From Streptomyces sp. yr375 (GTDB taxonomy: Bacteria; Actinomycetota; Actinomycetes; Streptomycetales; Streptomycetaceae), in assembly GCF_900110755.1 (NCBI RefSeq), contig NZ_FOFF01000003.1, forward strand, positions 186,001 through 250,000: DNA of 64,000 nt. The letters are read 5' to 3'. Position numbers and translations under genes: made by a program. This document shows, one piece after another, positions 26,409-34,649 of the stretch. The first letter of the stretch is position 1. Every line of letters starts with the position of its first letter. Below the pieces are notes generated by a model. The model searched no databases. It saw only the letters and a list, made by a program, of their open reading frames with translations, and was not told the origin of the DNA.

Positions 26409-26976
26409 GCAGGCCTACGTCCGCGAAGGGGCGACTCAGACGGCGGTGAAAATCCTCGTCGTGGGTCACTTCGCGGTCGGCAAGACCACGTTCATCGGCG
26501 CCATTTCCGAGATCGAGCCGCTGACCACCGAAGAGACGATGACGCGGGCCGCCGAGTCCGTCGACGACCTGAAGGGGGTCCAGGGCAAGACCACCACCAC
26601 GGTCGCCATGGACTTCGGCCGGTTGACGATCAGCGACCGCGTCGTGCTGTATCTGTTCGGAACGCCGGGCCAGCAGCGCTTCGTTCAGATGTGGGAGGAC
26701 ATGGCGCGCGGCGCGCTCGGCGCGCTGGTGCTCGTCGACCCCGAGCGACTCGCGGACTCCTTCGCCGTGATCGACCTCATCGAGCAGTACGGACTCGACT
26801 ACGCCATCGCCGTCAACCACTTCGACGGCGCCCCTCCGCGGGATGAGATGGCACTGCGCGACGCACTGGATCTGCTCGACGACACCCCCGTCGTCACCTG
26901 CGACGCGCGAGACGAACGGTCGTCGGCCGACGCGCTGATCACCCTCGTCCGCCATCTGCAGGACCGTGCACACTAG
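26383..26976 (+). CDS. cvnD: CvnD, Ras-like small GTPase
   Basis: A 197-residue Ras/MglA-type GTPase. GHFAVGKTT near residue 29 is the P-loop, TVAMDFGR the switch I region and LFGTPGQQRF near 80 the switch II G3 motif. The G4 motif is NHFD instead of NKxD, which is usual in the conservon group. Its ATG lies 26 bases inside cvnC. CvnA, CvnB and CvnC are expected to form the membrane complex that sets its nucleotide state. It is followed after 8 bases by the P450 gene, the layout of conservons that carry a CvnE. Confidence 0.93.
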   Translation: MVSGPSLDEQAYVREGATQTAVKILVVGHFAVGKTTFIGAISEIEPLTTEETMTRAAESVDDLKGVQGKTTTTVAMDFGRLTISDRVVLYLFGTPGQQRFVQMWEDMARGALGALVLVDPERLADSFAVIDLIEQYGLDYAIAVNHFDGAPPRDEMALRDALDLLDDTPVVTCDARDERSSADALITLVRHLQDRAH

Positions 26977-26984
26977 GAGCAGCA

Positions 26985-28334
26985 ATGGACGCCCAACCCA
27001 CCGCCCCCGTGCCCCCTCCGGGGTGCCCGGCGCACCAGCCCGGCGGCCGAGTACCGCTCTACGGGCCGGAGTACGCGGCCGACCCGCAGGCCTACTACGC
27101 GTACCTGCGGCACTACGGTCCGACCGCGCCCGTGGAGATCGCTCCGGGAGTCGATGCCACCCTCGTCACCGACTACGCCACCGCACTCCAACTCCTCCAG
27201 GACTCCGGATCGTTCCGCAAGGACGCACGCCGCTGGCGGGACTTCAACGAGGGCCGGATCCCCGCTGACAGCCCCGTCCTGCCCGTGCTCGCCTACCGGC
27301 ACAACTGCATGTGCGCCGACGGCGCCGAACATCTGAGGCTGCGTCAGTCCATCACGGACAGCATGATGCGCATCGATCCGATGCGGCTGAGCCAGAGCGT
27401 CGAGCGGATCTCCGACTTCCTCATCTCCCAGTTCGGCGAACGCGGTTCGGCCGACCTGATCGGCTCCTACGCCAAGCAGCTCCCGCTGTTCGTGTTCAAC
27501 GAGCTCTTCGGCTGCACCGCCGACATCGGCGACCGCGTCTTCTTCGGCATCACCGGCATGTTCGACGGAGTCAACGCCGAAAAGGCCAGCGAGGTGCTGT
27601 TCCAGGCCGTCGGCGAACTGATCGCCCTCAAGCGGCGCAAGCCCGGCGAGGACGTCACCTCCTGGCTGCTGAAGCACCACACCGGGCTGTCCGACGACGA
27701 GATGCTGCACCAGGTCTCGCTGCTGCTGGGCGCCGGAGCCGAGGCCCTGGTCAACCTCATCGGCAACACGCTGCACCGACTCCTCACCGACCACCGGTAC
27801 GCCCACGAGGGCGGGTTGATCGACGAGGCGATGGACGACACGTTGTGGGAGAACCCGCCCATGACGAACTTCGCCGCCCACTACCCGGTGTCCGACATGG
27901 AGTTCGCCGGCCAGAAGCTCACCGCCGGCGACCTGATGCTGGTCAGCTTCGCCGGCGCCAACACCGGCCCCGCGCTGTCGGCGGCCCGCAAGGCCGGCAG
28001 CAACCGGGCGCACCTGGCGTGGAGCGCCGGCCCGCACGCCTGCCCCTCGAAGGAACCCGCCCGGCAGATCGCCGTGTCGGCCATCGAGAACCTCCTCAAC
28101 CGGCTGCCCGACGTCGAACTCAGCGTCCCCGAGAAGAGTCTGGCGTGGCGTCCGGGAGCCTTCAGCCGCGGCCTCGCCACGCTCCCCGCGCGGTTCACCC
28201 CGATCAAGCCGGTGAGCCGGCCGAGCCGGCGGCCCACCACCACCCCGGCAGCACCGGCACCCCAGAGCGCCGCAGCGCCCCGCAGCGAACAGGGCGGAGG
28301 GTGGAGCAAGTTCCTCAACTGGCTGACCAAGTGA
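26985..28334 (+). CDS. cvnE: CvnE, CYP157-like cytochrome P450 lacking the ExxR motif
   Basis: A 449-residue P450-fold protein. The heme cysteine is present in WSAGPHACPSKEPAR near residue 348. The I-helix reads LGAGAEALVNL, without the usual acid-alcohol pair. The K-helix ExxR motif, otherwise almost universal in P450s, is replaced by DDTLWENPP near 286; loss of ExxR is known for CYP157C1 of S. coelicolor, also in a conservon. The last 50 residues are Pro-rich and end in WSKFLNWLTK. Catalysis is therefore doubtful; it may act as a sensor or an unusual oxidase in the GTPase switch. The gene ends before a strong hairpin. Confidence 0.9.
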   Translation: MDAQPTAPVPPPGCPAHQPGGRVPLYGPEYAADPQAYYAYLRHYGPTAPVEIAPGVDATLVTDYATALQLLQDSGSFRKDARRWRDFNEGRIPADSPVLPVLAYRHNCMCADGAEHLRLRQSITDSMMRIDPMRLSQSVERISDFLISQFGERGSADLIGSYAKQLPLFVFNELFGCTADIGDRVFFGITGMFDGVNAEKASEVLFQAVGELIALKRRKPGEDVTSWLLKHHTGLSDDEMLHQVSLLLGAGAEALVNLIGNTLHRLLTDHRYAHEGGLIDEAMDDTLWENPPMTNFAAHYPVSDMEFAGQKLTAGDLMLVSFAGANTGPALSAARKAGSNRAHLAWSAGPHACPSKEPARQIAVSAIENLLNRLPDVELSVPEKSLAWRPGAFSRGLATLPARFTPIKPVSRPSRRPTTTPAAPAPQSAAAPRSEQGGGWSKFLNWLTK

Positions 28335-28433
28335 GGCAGTCTCCGCGCCGCAGTTCCGCCGACCGCATGTGACACCGCACCCGCGGCTCGCCCTTCGCCG
28401 GCGCCAAGTCCTCGGCTTGGCAGGCAGGAAGGC

Positions 28434-28463
28434 AAGATGCCCGCCCCTCGGGGCGGGCATCTT
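28434..28463. terminator. 14-bp hairpin closing the conservon operon
   Basis: AAGATGCCCGCCCC and its exact complement GGGGCGGGCATCTT are separated by only two bases. It lies 100 bases after the cvnE stop and 102 before the convergent monooxygenase stop. No long U-run follows, but the A/T ends (AAG...CTT) suit termination in both directions. Confidence 0.85.
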
Positions 28464-28564
28464 CCTGTAACGGGCCCTGAACGCAGCCGTGTTGGGACCC
28501 CCGAGGGCGACGACGTGCCCATCGTCTCGGAGGCCCGCGACCAGGCCGCCTGGCCCGCCCGACC

Positions 28565-29863
28565 TCACTCCTCGCGCAACTCCTCCAGATACGGTGCCAT
28601 GTTGACCTGGGTCGACGCGGCGTGCTGTTGCCCGTACTGGCCCGCGACCCCGCTCAGGTACGTGGCGATCTCCTTGTGCATGACCTCCGCCTCCGGCAGC
28701 GTCGCGGCGCCGGTGACGAGCCGCGCGATCCACCGTGCCTGCGCCTCCACCAGCCGCGTGATCGAACCGACGGGGCGGATCAGACCGGTGAAGAACAGCC
28801 CGGGACGATCCGGGGCGACGACCCGTTTGTACAGCTCGACCGAGCCCTGCGCGCCGATCGGGCAGCCGGGCTCCAGGAAGGGGAAGGCCATGCGGTAGCC
28901 GGTGCAGTACACGATCGTGTCCGCCGTGACCGACGTGCCGTCGGTGAAGGAGACCCGGTCGCCGTCGACGACGTCGATCGCGGGCTTCGGCGTGACCGCG
29001 CCGTGGCGGATACGGCTGAGGATCTCGTCGGAGATGGTGATGGCCGAGGCGAACATCGGGTGGTCCGGCTCGGGCAGCCCGTAGTCGCGGAGCTTGCCGC
29101 GGGCGACCAGCAGCGTCTGGTCGATGAACTTGCGCTGTTCCTCGAGGGACATGCTGATCCACCACGGCGCGTCGGCGATCTCGTCGAGCGCCATGCCGAA
29201 CAACTGCTTGGGCACGATGTGCAGTCCGCGGCGCACGGAGAGGACGGTCAGCTCGGCGTGCCGGGAGAGGTCCGCGGCGATGTCCACCGCCGAGTTGCCG
29301 AGCCCCACGACGACGACGCGCTGTCCGGCGTGGTCGCTGCCGTCGCGGTAGTCGAGAGAATGCCGAATCGTTCCCTTGAACGTCTCGGCGCCCTTCGGCA
29401 GCGCGGGCATCGACGGCTCCGAGTTGTGCCCGGAGGCGACGATCACATGCGTGAAGCCGCGCGAGGAGACCGTACCGTTGGCGTCCCGGCTGACGACTGT
29501 CCAGCCACCGTCGGCCTCCTGCCGTACGGAATCCACGGTCGTGCCCAGCTCGATGCGGTCCAGTACGCCCGCCCACTCGGCGAACGCGCGTAGATACGAG
29601 GCGACTTGGCTGTGCCGGGGATAGAACGGGTAGGAGGCGGGCATCGGGAAGTCCGAGTAACCCGTCAGGTGCTTGGCGGTGTTGAGGTGCAGCGACAGGT
29701 AGCCGGGGCCGCGTTCGCCCGCCTGCGGACGACGCCAGAGTCCGCCGACGTCGCGCGCCTGCTCCAGGCAGACGAAGTCGATACCGGCGGTCTTCAGGGC
29801 GTGTGCCGTCGCCAGCCCCGACAGACCCGCACCGATCACACACAGCCGCACGAATTCCCCCAC
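28565..29863 (-). CDS. Flavin-containing monooxygenase
   Basis: A 432-residue FAD/NADPH monooxygenase; the GTG start has GAGGATGATG upstream. [17 protein letters not shown] at the N-terminus is the FAD loop, [18 protein letters not shown] near residue 183 the NADPH loop, and [14 protein letters not shown] near 163 is the FxGxxxHxxxY FMO fingerprint. ATG-type [12 protein letters not shown] near 305 is the second family block. Such enzymes oxygenate soft nucleophiles (N or S) or carry out Baeyer-Villiger reactions. It is separate from the hydroxyproline operon by 219 bases but on the same strand. The substrate cannot be told. Confidence 0.88.
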   Translation of the reverse strand: MGEFVRLCVIGAGLSGLATAHALKTAGIDFVCLEQARDVGGLWRRPQAGERGPGYLSLHLNTAKHLTGYSDFPMPASYPFYPRHSQVASYLRAFAEWAGVLDRIELGTTVDSVRQEADGGWTVVSRDANGTVSSRGFTHVIVASGHNSEPSMPALPKGAETFKGTIRHSLDYRDGSDHAGQRVVVVGLGNSAVDIAADLSRHAELTVLSVRRGLHIVPKQLFGMALDEIADAPWWISMSLEEQRKFIDQTLLVARGKLRDYGLPEPDHPMFASAITISDEILSRIRHGAVTPKPAIDVVDGDRVSFTDGTSVTADTIVYCTGYRMAFPFLEPGCPIGAQGSVELYKRVVAPDRPGLFFTGLIRPVGSITRLVEAQARWIARLVTGAATLPEAEVMHKEIATYLSGVAGQYGQQHAASTQVNMAPYLEELREE

Positions 29864-30082
29864 AGGTCAGACATCATCCTCATCCTCTCGAACACCCGCG
29901 GATAACTGCCCGCCCGGCGCGTCACTCACTCTTAAGCCGCCCGCGATAAGGATCACAACGAAGTCGGAGGGCGGATCGGGCATCCGGGAGGAGCCGGGCA
30001 TCGGGGAATGAGCCGGGAGCAGAGGGAGGAAAGGATGCATACGAGGGCACGGGGAGGAGGCGGCAGAGCGCGTCCCGGGCCG

Positions 30083-30784
30083 TCATGCGCCCGGGGACGC
30101 CCACAACTTCCGTACATGGCCGAGATGTCGGGTCATGACCTCGTGCACGGCCCGCTCGTCGCGCGTCAACAGGGCGTCCAGGAGCTCCAGATGCTCCTGC
30201 GCGGAGGCCAACAGGCGGCCGGACGCGGAGAGGGCGGTCAGTCCGTAGAGGCGGGCGCGGCCACGCAGACCGCGGACCACCTCGACGAGGTGCGCGTTGC
30301 CGGCGAGCGCGAGCAGGCCGAGGTGGAAACGGGTGTCGGCCTCGACGTAGGCGATCAGGTCGCCCGCGACCGCGGCGGCGACGATCTCCCGGGCGGCCGG
30401 GCGCAGCGCCTCCAGCGACACCGGGTCGGCGGTCGTCGCCAGCGCCACCACGGTGGGGATCTCGATGAGCGCGCGGACCTGCGTGTACTCGTCGAGCTGC
30501 CGGTCGGAGACCTCGGTGACGCGGAACCCCTTGTTTGGTACGGCGTCCACCAGCCCCTCCTTGGCGAGGTCGAGCATCGCCTCGCGCACCGGGGTCGCCG
30601 AGACGCCGAAGCGGGCGGCCAGCGCGGGCGCCGAGTACACCTCGCCGGGCCGCAGTTCACCCGCGATCAGCGCCGCCCGCAGGGCGTCGGCGACCCGCTC
30701 ACGGAAGCTGCTGCGCCGTCCTCCGAGCACGGGGAGCGACGGCGCGGCGGCCGACGGGCTGCTGCTCTCGGGCAGGGCGGCCAT
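30083..30784 (-). CDS. GntR-family (FadR subfamily) regulator of the hydroxyproline operon
   Basis: A 233-residue regulator. The ATG at 30784 follows AAGGAGACCCCCG; the 12 upstream codons are not needed. Residues about 25-90 form the winged helix (RERVADALRAALIAGELRPG, FGVSATPVREAMLDLAKEGL), and residues about 100-225 the all-helical FCD ligand domain with Asp/His metal positions (EADTRFHLGLLALAGN, EHLELLDALL, VHEVMTRHLGHV). It is the last gene of the hydroxyproline operon, 72 bases after the epimerase gene, and probably represses it in the absence of hydroxyproline. An inverted repeat in its leader may be its own operator. Confidence 0.9.
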   Translation of the reverse strand: MAALPESSSPSAAAPSLPVLGGRRSSFRERVADALRAALIAGELRPGEVYSAPALAARFGVSATPVREAMLDLAKEGLVDAVPNKGFRVTEVSDRQLDEYTQVRALIEIPTVVALATTADPVSLEALRPAAREIVAAAVAGDLIAYVEADTRFHLGLLALAGNAHLVEVVRGLRGRARLYGLTALSASGRLLASAQEHLELLDALLTRDERAVHEVMTRHLGHVRKLWASPGA

Positions 30785-30796
30785 CGGGGGTCTCCT

Positions 30797-30836
30797 TGGA
30801 TACGGGCTGTGCAATGTCACGTACCACCAGTATCCA
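30797..30836. promoter_or_regulatory. Inverted repeat in the gntR leader
   Basis: TGGATAC (30797-30803) and GTATCCA (30830-30836) are perfect complements 26 bases apart, overlapping the gntR ribosome site. Between them lies ATGTCAC (30814-30820), which recurs upstream of the operon's first gene at 35891-35897. Possible autoregulatory site. Confidence 0.35.
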
Positions 30837-30856
30837 CGGTGCCGGAACCCGCGGTG

Positions 30857-31858
30857 TCACAGGACGAACCCCGCCGGGAACGGGTCCGTCGGGTCGAGCA
30901 GATATTGGGCTGTGCCGGTGATCCAGGCGCGGCCGGTGAAGCTGGGCAGCACCGCCGGCCGGCCCGCCACCTCGGTCGTGCCGAGCAGTCGGCCGGTGAA
31001 CCGGGTGCCGATGAACGACTCGTTCACGAACTCGGTGTGCAGCGGCAGTTCGCCCCGCGCGTGGAGTTGCGCCATGCGCGCACTGGTCCCCGTACCGCAG
31101 GGCGAACGGTCGAACCAGCCCGGGTGGATGGCCATCGCGTGCCGTGAGTGGCGGGCGGTGGCGCCGGGCGCGTACAGGTGGACGTGGTGGCAGCCGCGGA
31201 TCGACGGATCCTCCGGATGGACCGGCTCCGCCTCGGAGTTGATCACCTCCATCAGCGACAGACCGGCTCGCAGGATGTCGTCCTTGCGGGCGCGGTCGAA
31301 GGGCAGACCGAACTGCTCCAGCGGCAGGATCGCGTAGAAGTTCCCGCCGTACGCCAGGTCGTACGTCACCGTACGGCCGTCGGGAAGCGTCGCCTTGCGG
31401 TCCAGCGCGACCGCGAAGGAGGGCACGTTCCGCAAGGTCACGGACATGGCCGCGCCGTCCTCGACCGCCACCTCGGCGACGACGACTCCGGCGGGGGTGT
31501 CCAGGCGGATGGTGGTGACCGGTTCGACGACCTCGACCATGCCCGTCTCGACGAGCACGGTCGCCACCCCGATCGTGCCGTGCCCGCACATCGGCAGATA
31601 CCCGGAGACCTCGATGTAGACGACACCCCAGTCGCAGTCCGGCCGGGTCGACGGCTGGAGGATGGCGCCGCTCATCGCGGAGTGACCGCGCGGCTCGTTC
31701 ATCAGTAACTGCTTGACATCGTCGCGGTGTTCACGAAAGTACAGCCGCCGCTCGTTCATCGTCGCGCCGGGGATGGCGCCGATCCCACCCGTGATCACAC
31801 GGGTGGGCATGCCCTCGGTGTGCGAGTCGACGGCGTGCAGGACGAGCTTGCTGCGCAT
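30857..31858 (-). CDS. 4-Hydroxyproline 2-epimerase (proline racemase family), with a TTA codon
   Basis: A 333-residue cofactor-independent epimerase converting trans-4-hydroxy-L-proline to cis-4-hydroxy-D-proline. Both catalytic cysteines are present: LPMCGHGTIG near residue 91 and RSPCGTGT near 251; the dehydratase branch has Thr or Ser at the first one. The ATG at 31858 follows AGAAGGGGACTTC. Codon 51 is TTA (KQLL), so translation should need the bldA tRNA. It lies 72 bases after the DapA-like gene in the order dehydrogenase, deaminase, epimerase, regulator. Proline racemase activity cannot be excluded, but the neighbours speak for hydroxyproline. Confidence 0.92.
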   Translation of the reverse strand: MRSKLVLHAVDSHTEGMPTRVITGGIGAIPGATMNERRLYFREHRDDVKQLLMNEPRGHSAMSGAILQPSTRPDCDWGVVYIEVSGYLPMCGHGTIGVATVLVETGMVEVVEPVTTIRLDTPAGVVVAEVAVEDGAAMSVTLRNVPSFAVALDRKATLPDGRTVTYDLAYGGNFYAILPLEQFGLPFDRARKDDILRAGLSLMEVINSEAEPVHPEDPSIRGCHHVHLYAPGATARHSRHAMAIHPGWFDRSPCGTGTSARMAQLHARGELPLHTEFVNESFIGTRFTGRLLGTTEVAGRPAVLPSFTGRAWITGTAQYLLDPTDPFPAGFVL

Positions 31859-31930
31859 GAAGTCCCCTTCTGTGCGGCCGAGTTGGCGGGTCGAGTCCGG
31901 TACCGGGCTGGAGCTGGAGGCCTCGCGGTG

Positions 31931-32896
31931 TTACGCCAGGCCCGCCGCGACGGCCTTCTCGGTGGCCGCACGGACAGCCGCCTCCTGCTCCGGCGGCAAC
32001 GGCACCCGAGGCGGACGACAACTGCCGCCGTGCCGGCCCACGATGTCCATCGAGAGCTTGATCGCCTGGACGAACTCCACGCGCGAGTCCCAGCGCAGCA
32101 GCGGGTGGAGCTGACGGTAGAGGGGGAGCGCGGTGGTGAGATCACCGGCGACGGCCGCCCGGTACAGCTCTACCGAGGCCTTCGGCAGCGCGTTCGGGTA
32201 ACCGGCCACCCAGCCCTTGGCCCCCGCGACGGCCAACTCCAGCAGTACGTCGTCCGCGCCGATCAACAGGTCCAGTTCGGGGGCGAGTTCGGCGATCCGG
32301 TAGGCGCGGCGGACGTCGCCTGAGAACTCCTTGACGCCGTGGATGTGCCCCTCGCCGTGCAGCCGTGCCAGCAGTTCGGGTACGAGGTCGACCTTGGTGT
32401 CGATCGGGTTGTTGTACGCCACGACCGGCAGCCCGCCCTTGGCGACCTCCGCGTAGTGGGTCATGACGGCGCGCTCGTCCGCGCGGTAGGCGTTGGGCGG
32501 CAGCAGCATCACCGCTCCGCAGCCCGCTTCGGCCGCCTGTTCGGCCCAACGGCGGGCCTCCGCCGAGCCGTACGCGGCGACCCCGGGCATCACCCGCGCC
32601 CCGCCGACCGCGGCCACAGCGGTCTCCACCACCCTGCTGCGTTCCTCGGGCGTGAGCACCTGATATTCGCCGAGCGAGCCGTTGGGTACGACGCCGTCGC
32701 AGCCGTTCGCCACCAGCCAGGCGCAGTGTTCGGCGTACCGGTCGTAGTCGACGGAGAGATCGCGGCCGAGCGGGAGCGCGGTGGCGACGAGGACACCACG
32801 CCAGGGGCGGCGGTGCTGGGAGACGGCGGCGGGGTCGGGGGGAGTGGCGGGGGCAGGGGGAGTCGTGGGTGTGGTGGGTGTGGCGGGGGTGGTCAT
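31931..32896 (-). CDS. DapA-family 1-pyrroline-4-hydroxy-2-carboxylate deaminase
   Basis: A 321-residue class I aldolase-fold enzyme. After a Pro/Thr-rich leader of about 25 residues (TTPATPTTPTTPPAPATPP, low complexity), GVLVATALPLGRDLSVDYDR starts the barrel. PNGSLGEYQVLTPEER near residue 76 is the carboxylate-binding motif, VAYNNPIDTKVD near 158 holds the Tyr region, and GVKEFSGDVRR near 184 contains the Schiff-base lysine. In hydroxyproline operons this family deaminates the pyrroline product to 2-oxoglutarate semialdehyde. The ribosome site is AAGGGACTTTCG. It is flanked by dehydrogenase and epimerase genes, which support that role rather than lysine biosynthesis. Confidence 0.88.
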   Translation of the reverse strand: MTTPATPTTPTTPPAPATPPDPAAVSQHRRPWRGVLVATALPLGRDLSVDYDRYAEHCAWLVANGCDGVVPNGSLGEYQVLTPEERSRVVETAVAAVGGARVMPGVAAYGSAEARRWAEQAAEAGCGAVMLLPPNAYRADERAVMTHYAEVAKGGLPVVAYNNPIDTKVDLVPELLARLHGEGHIHGVKEFSGDVRRAYRIAELAPELDLLIGADDVLLELAVAGAKGWVAGYPNALPKASVELYRAAVAGDLTTALPLYRQLHPLLRWDSRVEFVQAIKLSMDIVGRHGGSCRPPRVPLPPEQEAAVRAATEKAVAAGLA

Positions 32897-32935
32897 TCGA
32901 AAGTCCCTTCGGTGAGTGGTATGTGAAATAGCACT

Positions 32936-34348
32936 TCACTGGGGTGTCGTGGGGTCGGTCGGCGGGGCGGCCAGTACGCCAAGAGGTACGGGGCGGGCCA
33001 GCAGCCGCCGTGCGGGGGTGAGTTCACAGCCCGCGACGCCGGCCACGCCGGGCTCGCACATCCGGCCCTGGCACCAGCCCATCCCGGCTCGGGTCAGCAG
33101 CTTCACGGTGCGCAGGTCACCCGCGCCGAGTGCGCCGACGGCTTCCCGGACGGCACCGGCGGTGACCTCCTCGCAACGGCACACGACCGTCTCGTCCGGC
33201 ACCTGTTCCGTCCACCGGACGGGCCGCGCGGCGTACGCCCCGTCCAGTGCCGCGATGAACGCCCGCAGCCGGGTACGGGACCGGGCGGCCGGCGCCCACT
33301 CCCTCGGGTCGGGAACCGTGCCGGTCAGCCTGGCTGCCGCCGACCGTCCGGCGATGTGGCCCTCGGCCAGCGACAGGGCCGCGCCGCCGATGCCCGTGGT
33401 CTCGCCCGCCGCCCAGACGCCCGGAACGTCGGTCCGCTGCTCGTCGTCGACGCGCACGTTCGGCCCGTCGAGGCGGCAGCCGAGCCCCTCCGCGAGATCG
33501 GTGTGAGGCAGCAGGCCATGACCGACGGCGAGGGTGTCGCAGGGCAGGCGTCGTTGGGTACCCGGCACCGGCCGGCCCTCTGCGTCCAACGCGGCGACAG
33601 TGACGTACTCCAGCCGTTCGGATCCGTGCGCCTCCAGCACTATGTGACGGACCTTCACCGAAATGCCATGGCGCATGAGTTGAGCCGCGTGGAAGGCGCC
33701 CTCGGCGAGCTTCCCCGGGGCCCTCGCCCAAGTCGAGGCGTGACGTACGAAGTTGCCCGGACCGGCCGACTCGACCAGGGCGACGACGCGTGCTCCCGCG
33801 GCGGCGAGGCCGGTCGCGACGGGCAGGAGCAGAGGTCCCGTGCCGGCGACGACCGCCGTACGGCCGGGCGGCAGCACGAGCCCGCCCTTCAACAGGGCTT
33901 GGGCGCCACCCGCGGTGACCACGCCGGGCAGGGTCCAGCCGGGGAACGGCAGCACCTTCTCGTAGCCGCCGGTCGCCAGCAGTACCCCGTCGACGCGGAC
34001 CGCGACGGACTCCTCCTGCTCCGGACCCAGCAGCGCATGGACGGTGAAACCGTCCGACTCCCTTTCCACACACCACACATGATGATCCGTCAGGTGGGTG
34101 ACGTGTCCGGCGGTGAGGTGGGCGTCGAGCCCCGCACGCAGTCGCTCCCAGGTGCGCCACTGATGGTGGAGTGCCTGTGGGCGTCGGGCGCGGAGTCCCT
34201 GCGCGGGCTGCCGGTAGAACTGTCCGCCCGCCTCGGCGGCGGAGTCGATCAGCACCACCCGCACACCGCGCGCCGCTGCCGCCGACGTGGCGGCGAGCCC
34301 GGCAGGGCCCGCGCCGATCACCGCGAGCGTCGGGCGGCGTTCAGTCAT
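32936..34348 (-). CDS. D-hydroxyproline dehydrogenase alpha subunit (FAD, BFD-type iron-sulfur)
   Basis: A 470-residue flavoprotein. LAVIGAGPAGLAATSAAAARG at the start is the FAD loop, TAVVAGTGPLLLPVATGLAA near residue 164 a second nucleotide loop, and VWAAGETTGIGG near 317 the FAD-closing motif. The C-terminus holds a BFD-like [2Fe-2S] domain with CRCEEV near 392 and GMGWCQGRMCEPGV near 427. This is the layout of the A chain of three-part D-hydroxyproline or opine dehydrogenases. Its ATG lies 8 bases inside the preceding small iron-sulfur gene, so the subunits are made together. It should oxidise cis-4-hydroxy-D-proline with the other two chains. Confidence 0.88.
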   Translation of the reverse strand: MTERRPTLAVIGAGPAGLAATSAAAARGVRVVLIDSAAEAGGQFYRQPAQGLRARRPQALHHQWRTWERLRAGLDAHLTAGHVTHLTDHHVWCVERESDGFTVHALLGPEQEESVAVRVDGVLLATGGYEKVLPFPGWTLPGVVTAGGAQALLKGGLVLPPGRTAVVAGTGPLLLPVATGLAAAGARVVALVESAGPGNFVRHASTWARAPGKLAEGAFHAAQLMRHGISVKVRHIVLEAHGSERLEYVTVAALDAEGRPVPGTQRRLPCDTLAVGHGLLPHTDLAEGLGCRLDGPNVRVDDEQRTDVPGVWAAGETTGIGGAALSLAEGHIAGRSAAARLTGTVPDPREWAPAARSRTRLRAFIAALDGAYAARPVRWTEQVPDETVVCRCEEVTAGAVREAVGALGAGDLRTVKLLTRAGMGWCQGRMCEPGVAGVAGCELTPARRLLARPVPLGVLAAPPTDPTTPQ

Positions 34349-34649
34349 CGTGGCCCGTCCCTTCCTGCGTACGGACGTCCGCGCCCGGCAACGCCGGTAC
34401 CAGGCAAGCCCGTTGGTTGGGGCGGCCGTCGACGGTCACCAGGCACTCGAAGCACACCCCGATCCCGCAGAAGACCCCGCGCGCCCGCCCGCCGCCCCGC
34501 GTGGTGCGCCAGGCCGTGACACCGGACGACCACAGCGCGGCGGCGATCGTCTGCCCGGGCAGCGCCTCGATCTCGCGGCCGTCGAAGGCGAGGGTGAACG
34601 GGGTGCCGGGACGCGCCCGGACCAGCTTCAGCGGGTTCACGGAGCTCAC
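34341..34649 (-). CDS. D-hydroxyproline dehydrogenase gamma subunit ([2Fe-2S] ferredoxin-like)
   Basis: A 102-residue ferredoxin-type protein. FCGIGVCFECLVTVDG with a later RPNQRAC provides the four cysteines of a plant-type [2Fe-2S] cluster (near residues 60-81). The GTG start overlaps the preceding stop in GTGA. Small subunits like this pass electrons between the two flavin chains in hydroxyproline, proline and opine dehydrogenases. Position between the beta and alpha chains and tight overlaps on both sides make the assignment firm. Confidence 0.9.
   Translation of the reverse strand: MSSVNPLKLVRARPGTPFTLAFDGREIEALPGQTIAAALWSSGVTAWRTTRGGGRARGVFCGIGVCFECLVTVDGRPNQRACLVPALPGADVRTQEGTGHDD

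Noticed and set aside
28565..29863. Monooxygenase as part of the hydroxyproline operon
   Set aside because: 219 bases separate it from gntR and no step of the pathway needs an FMO; kept as an independent gene.
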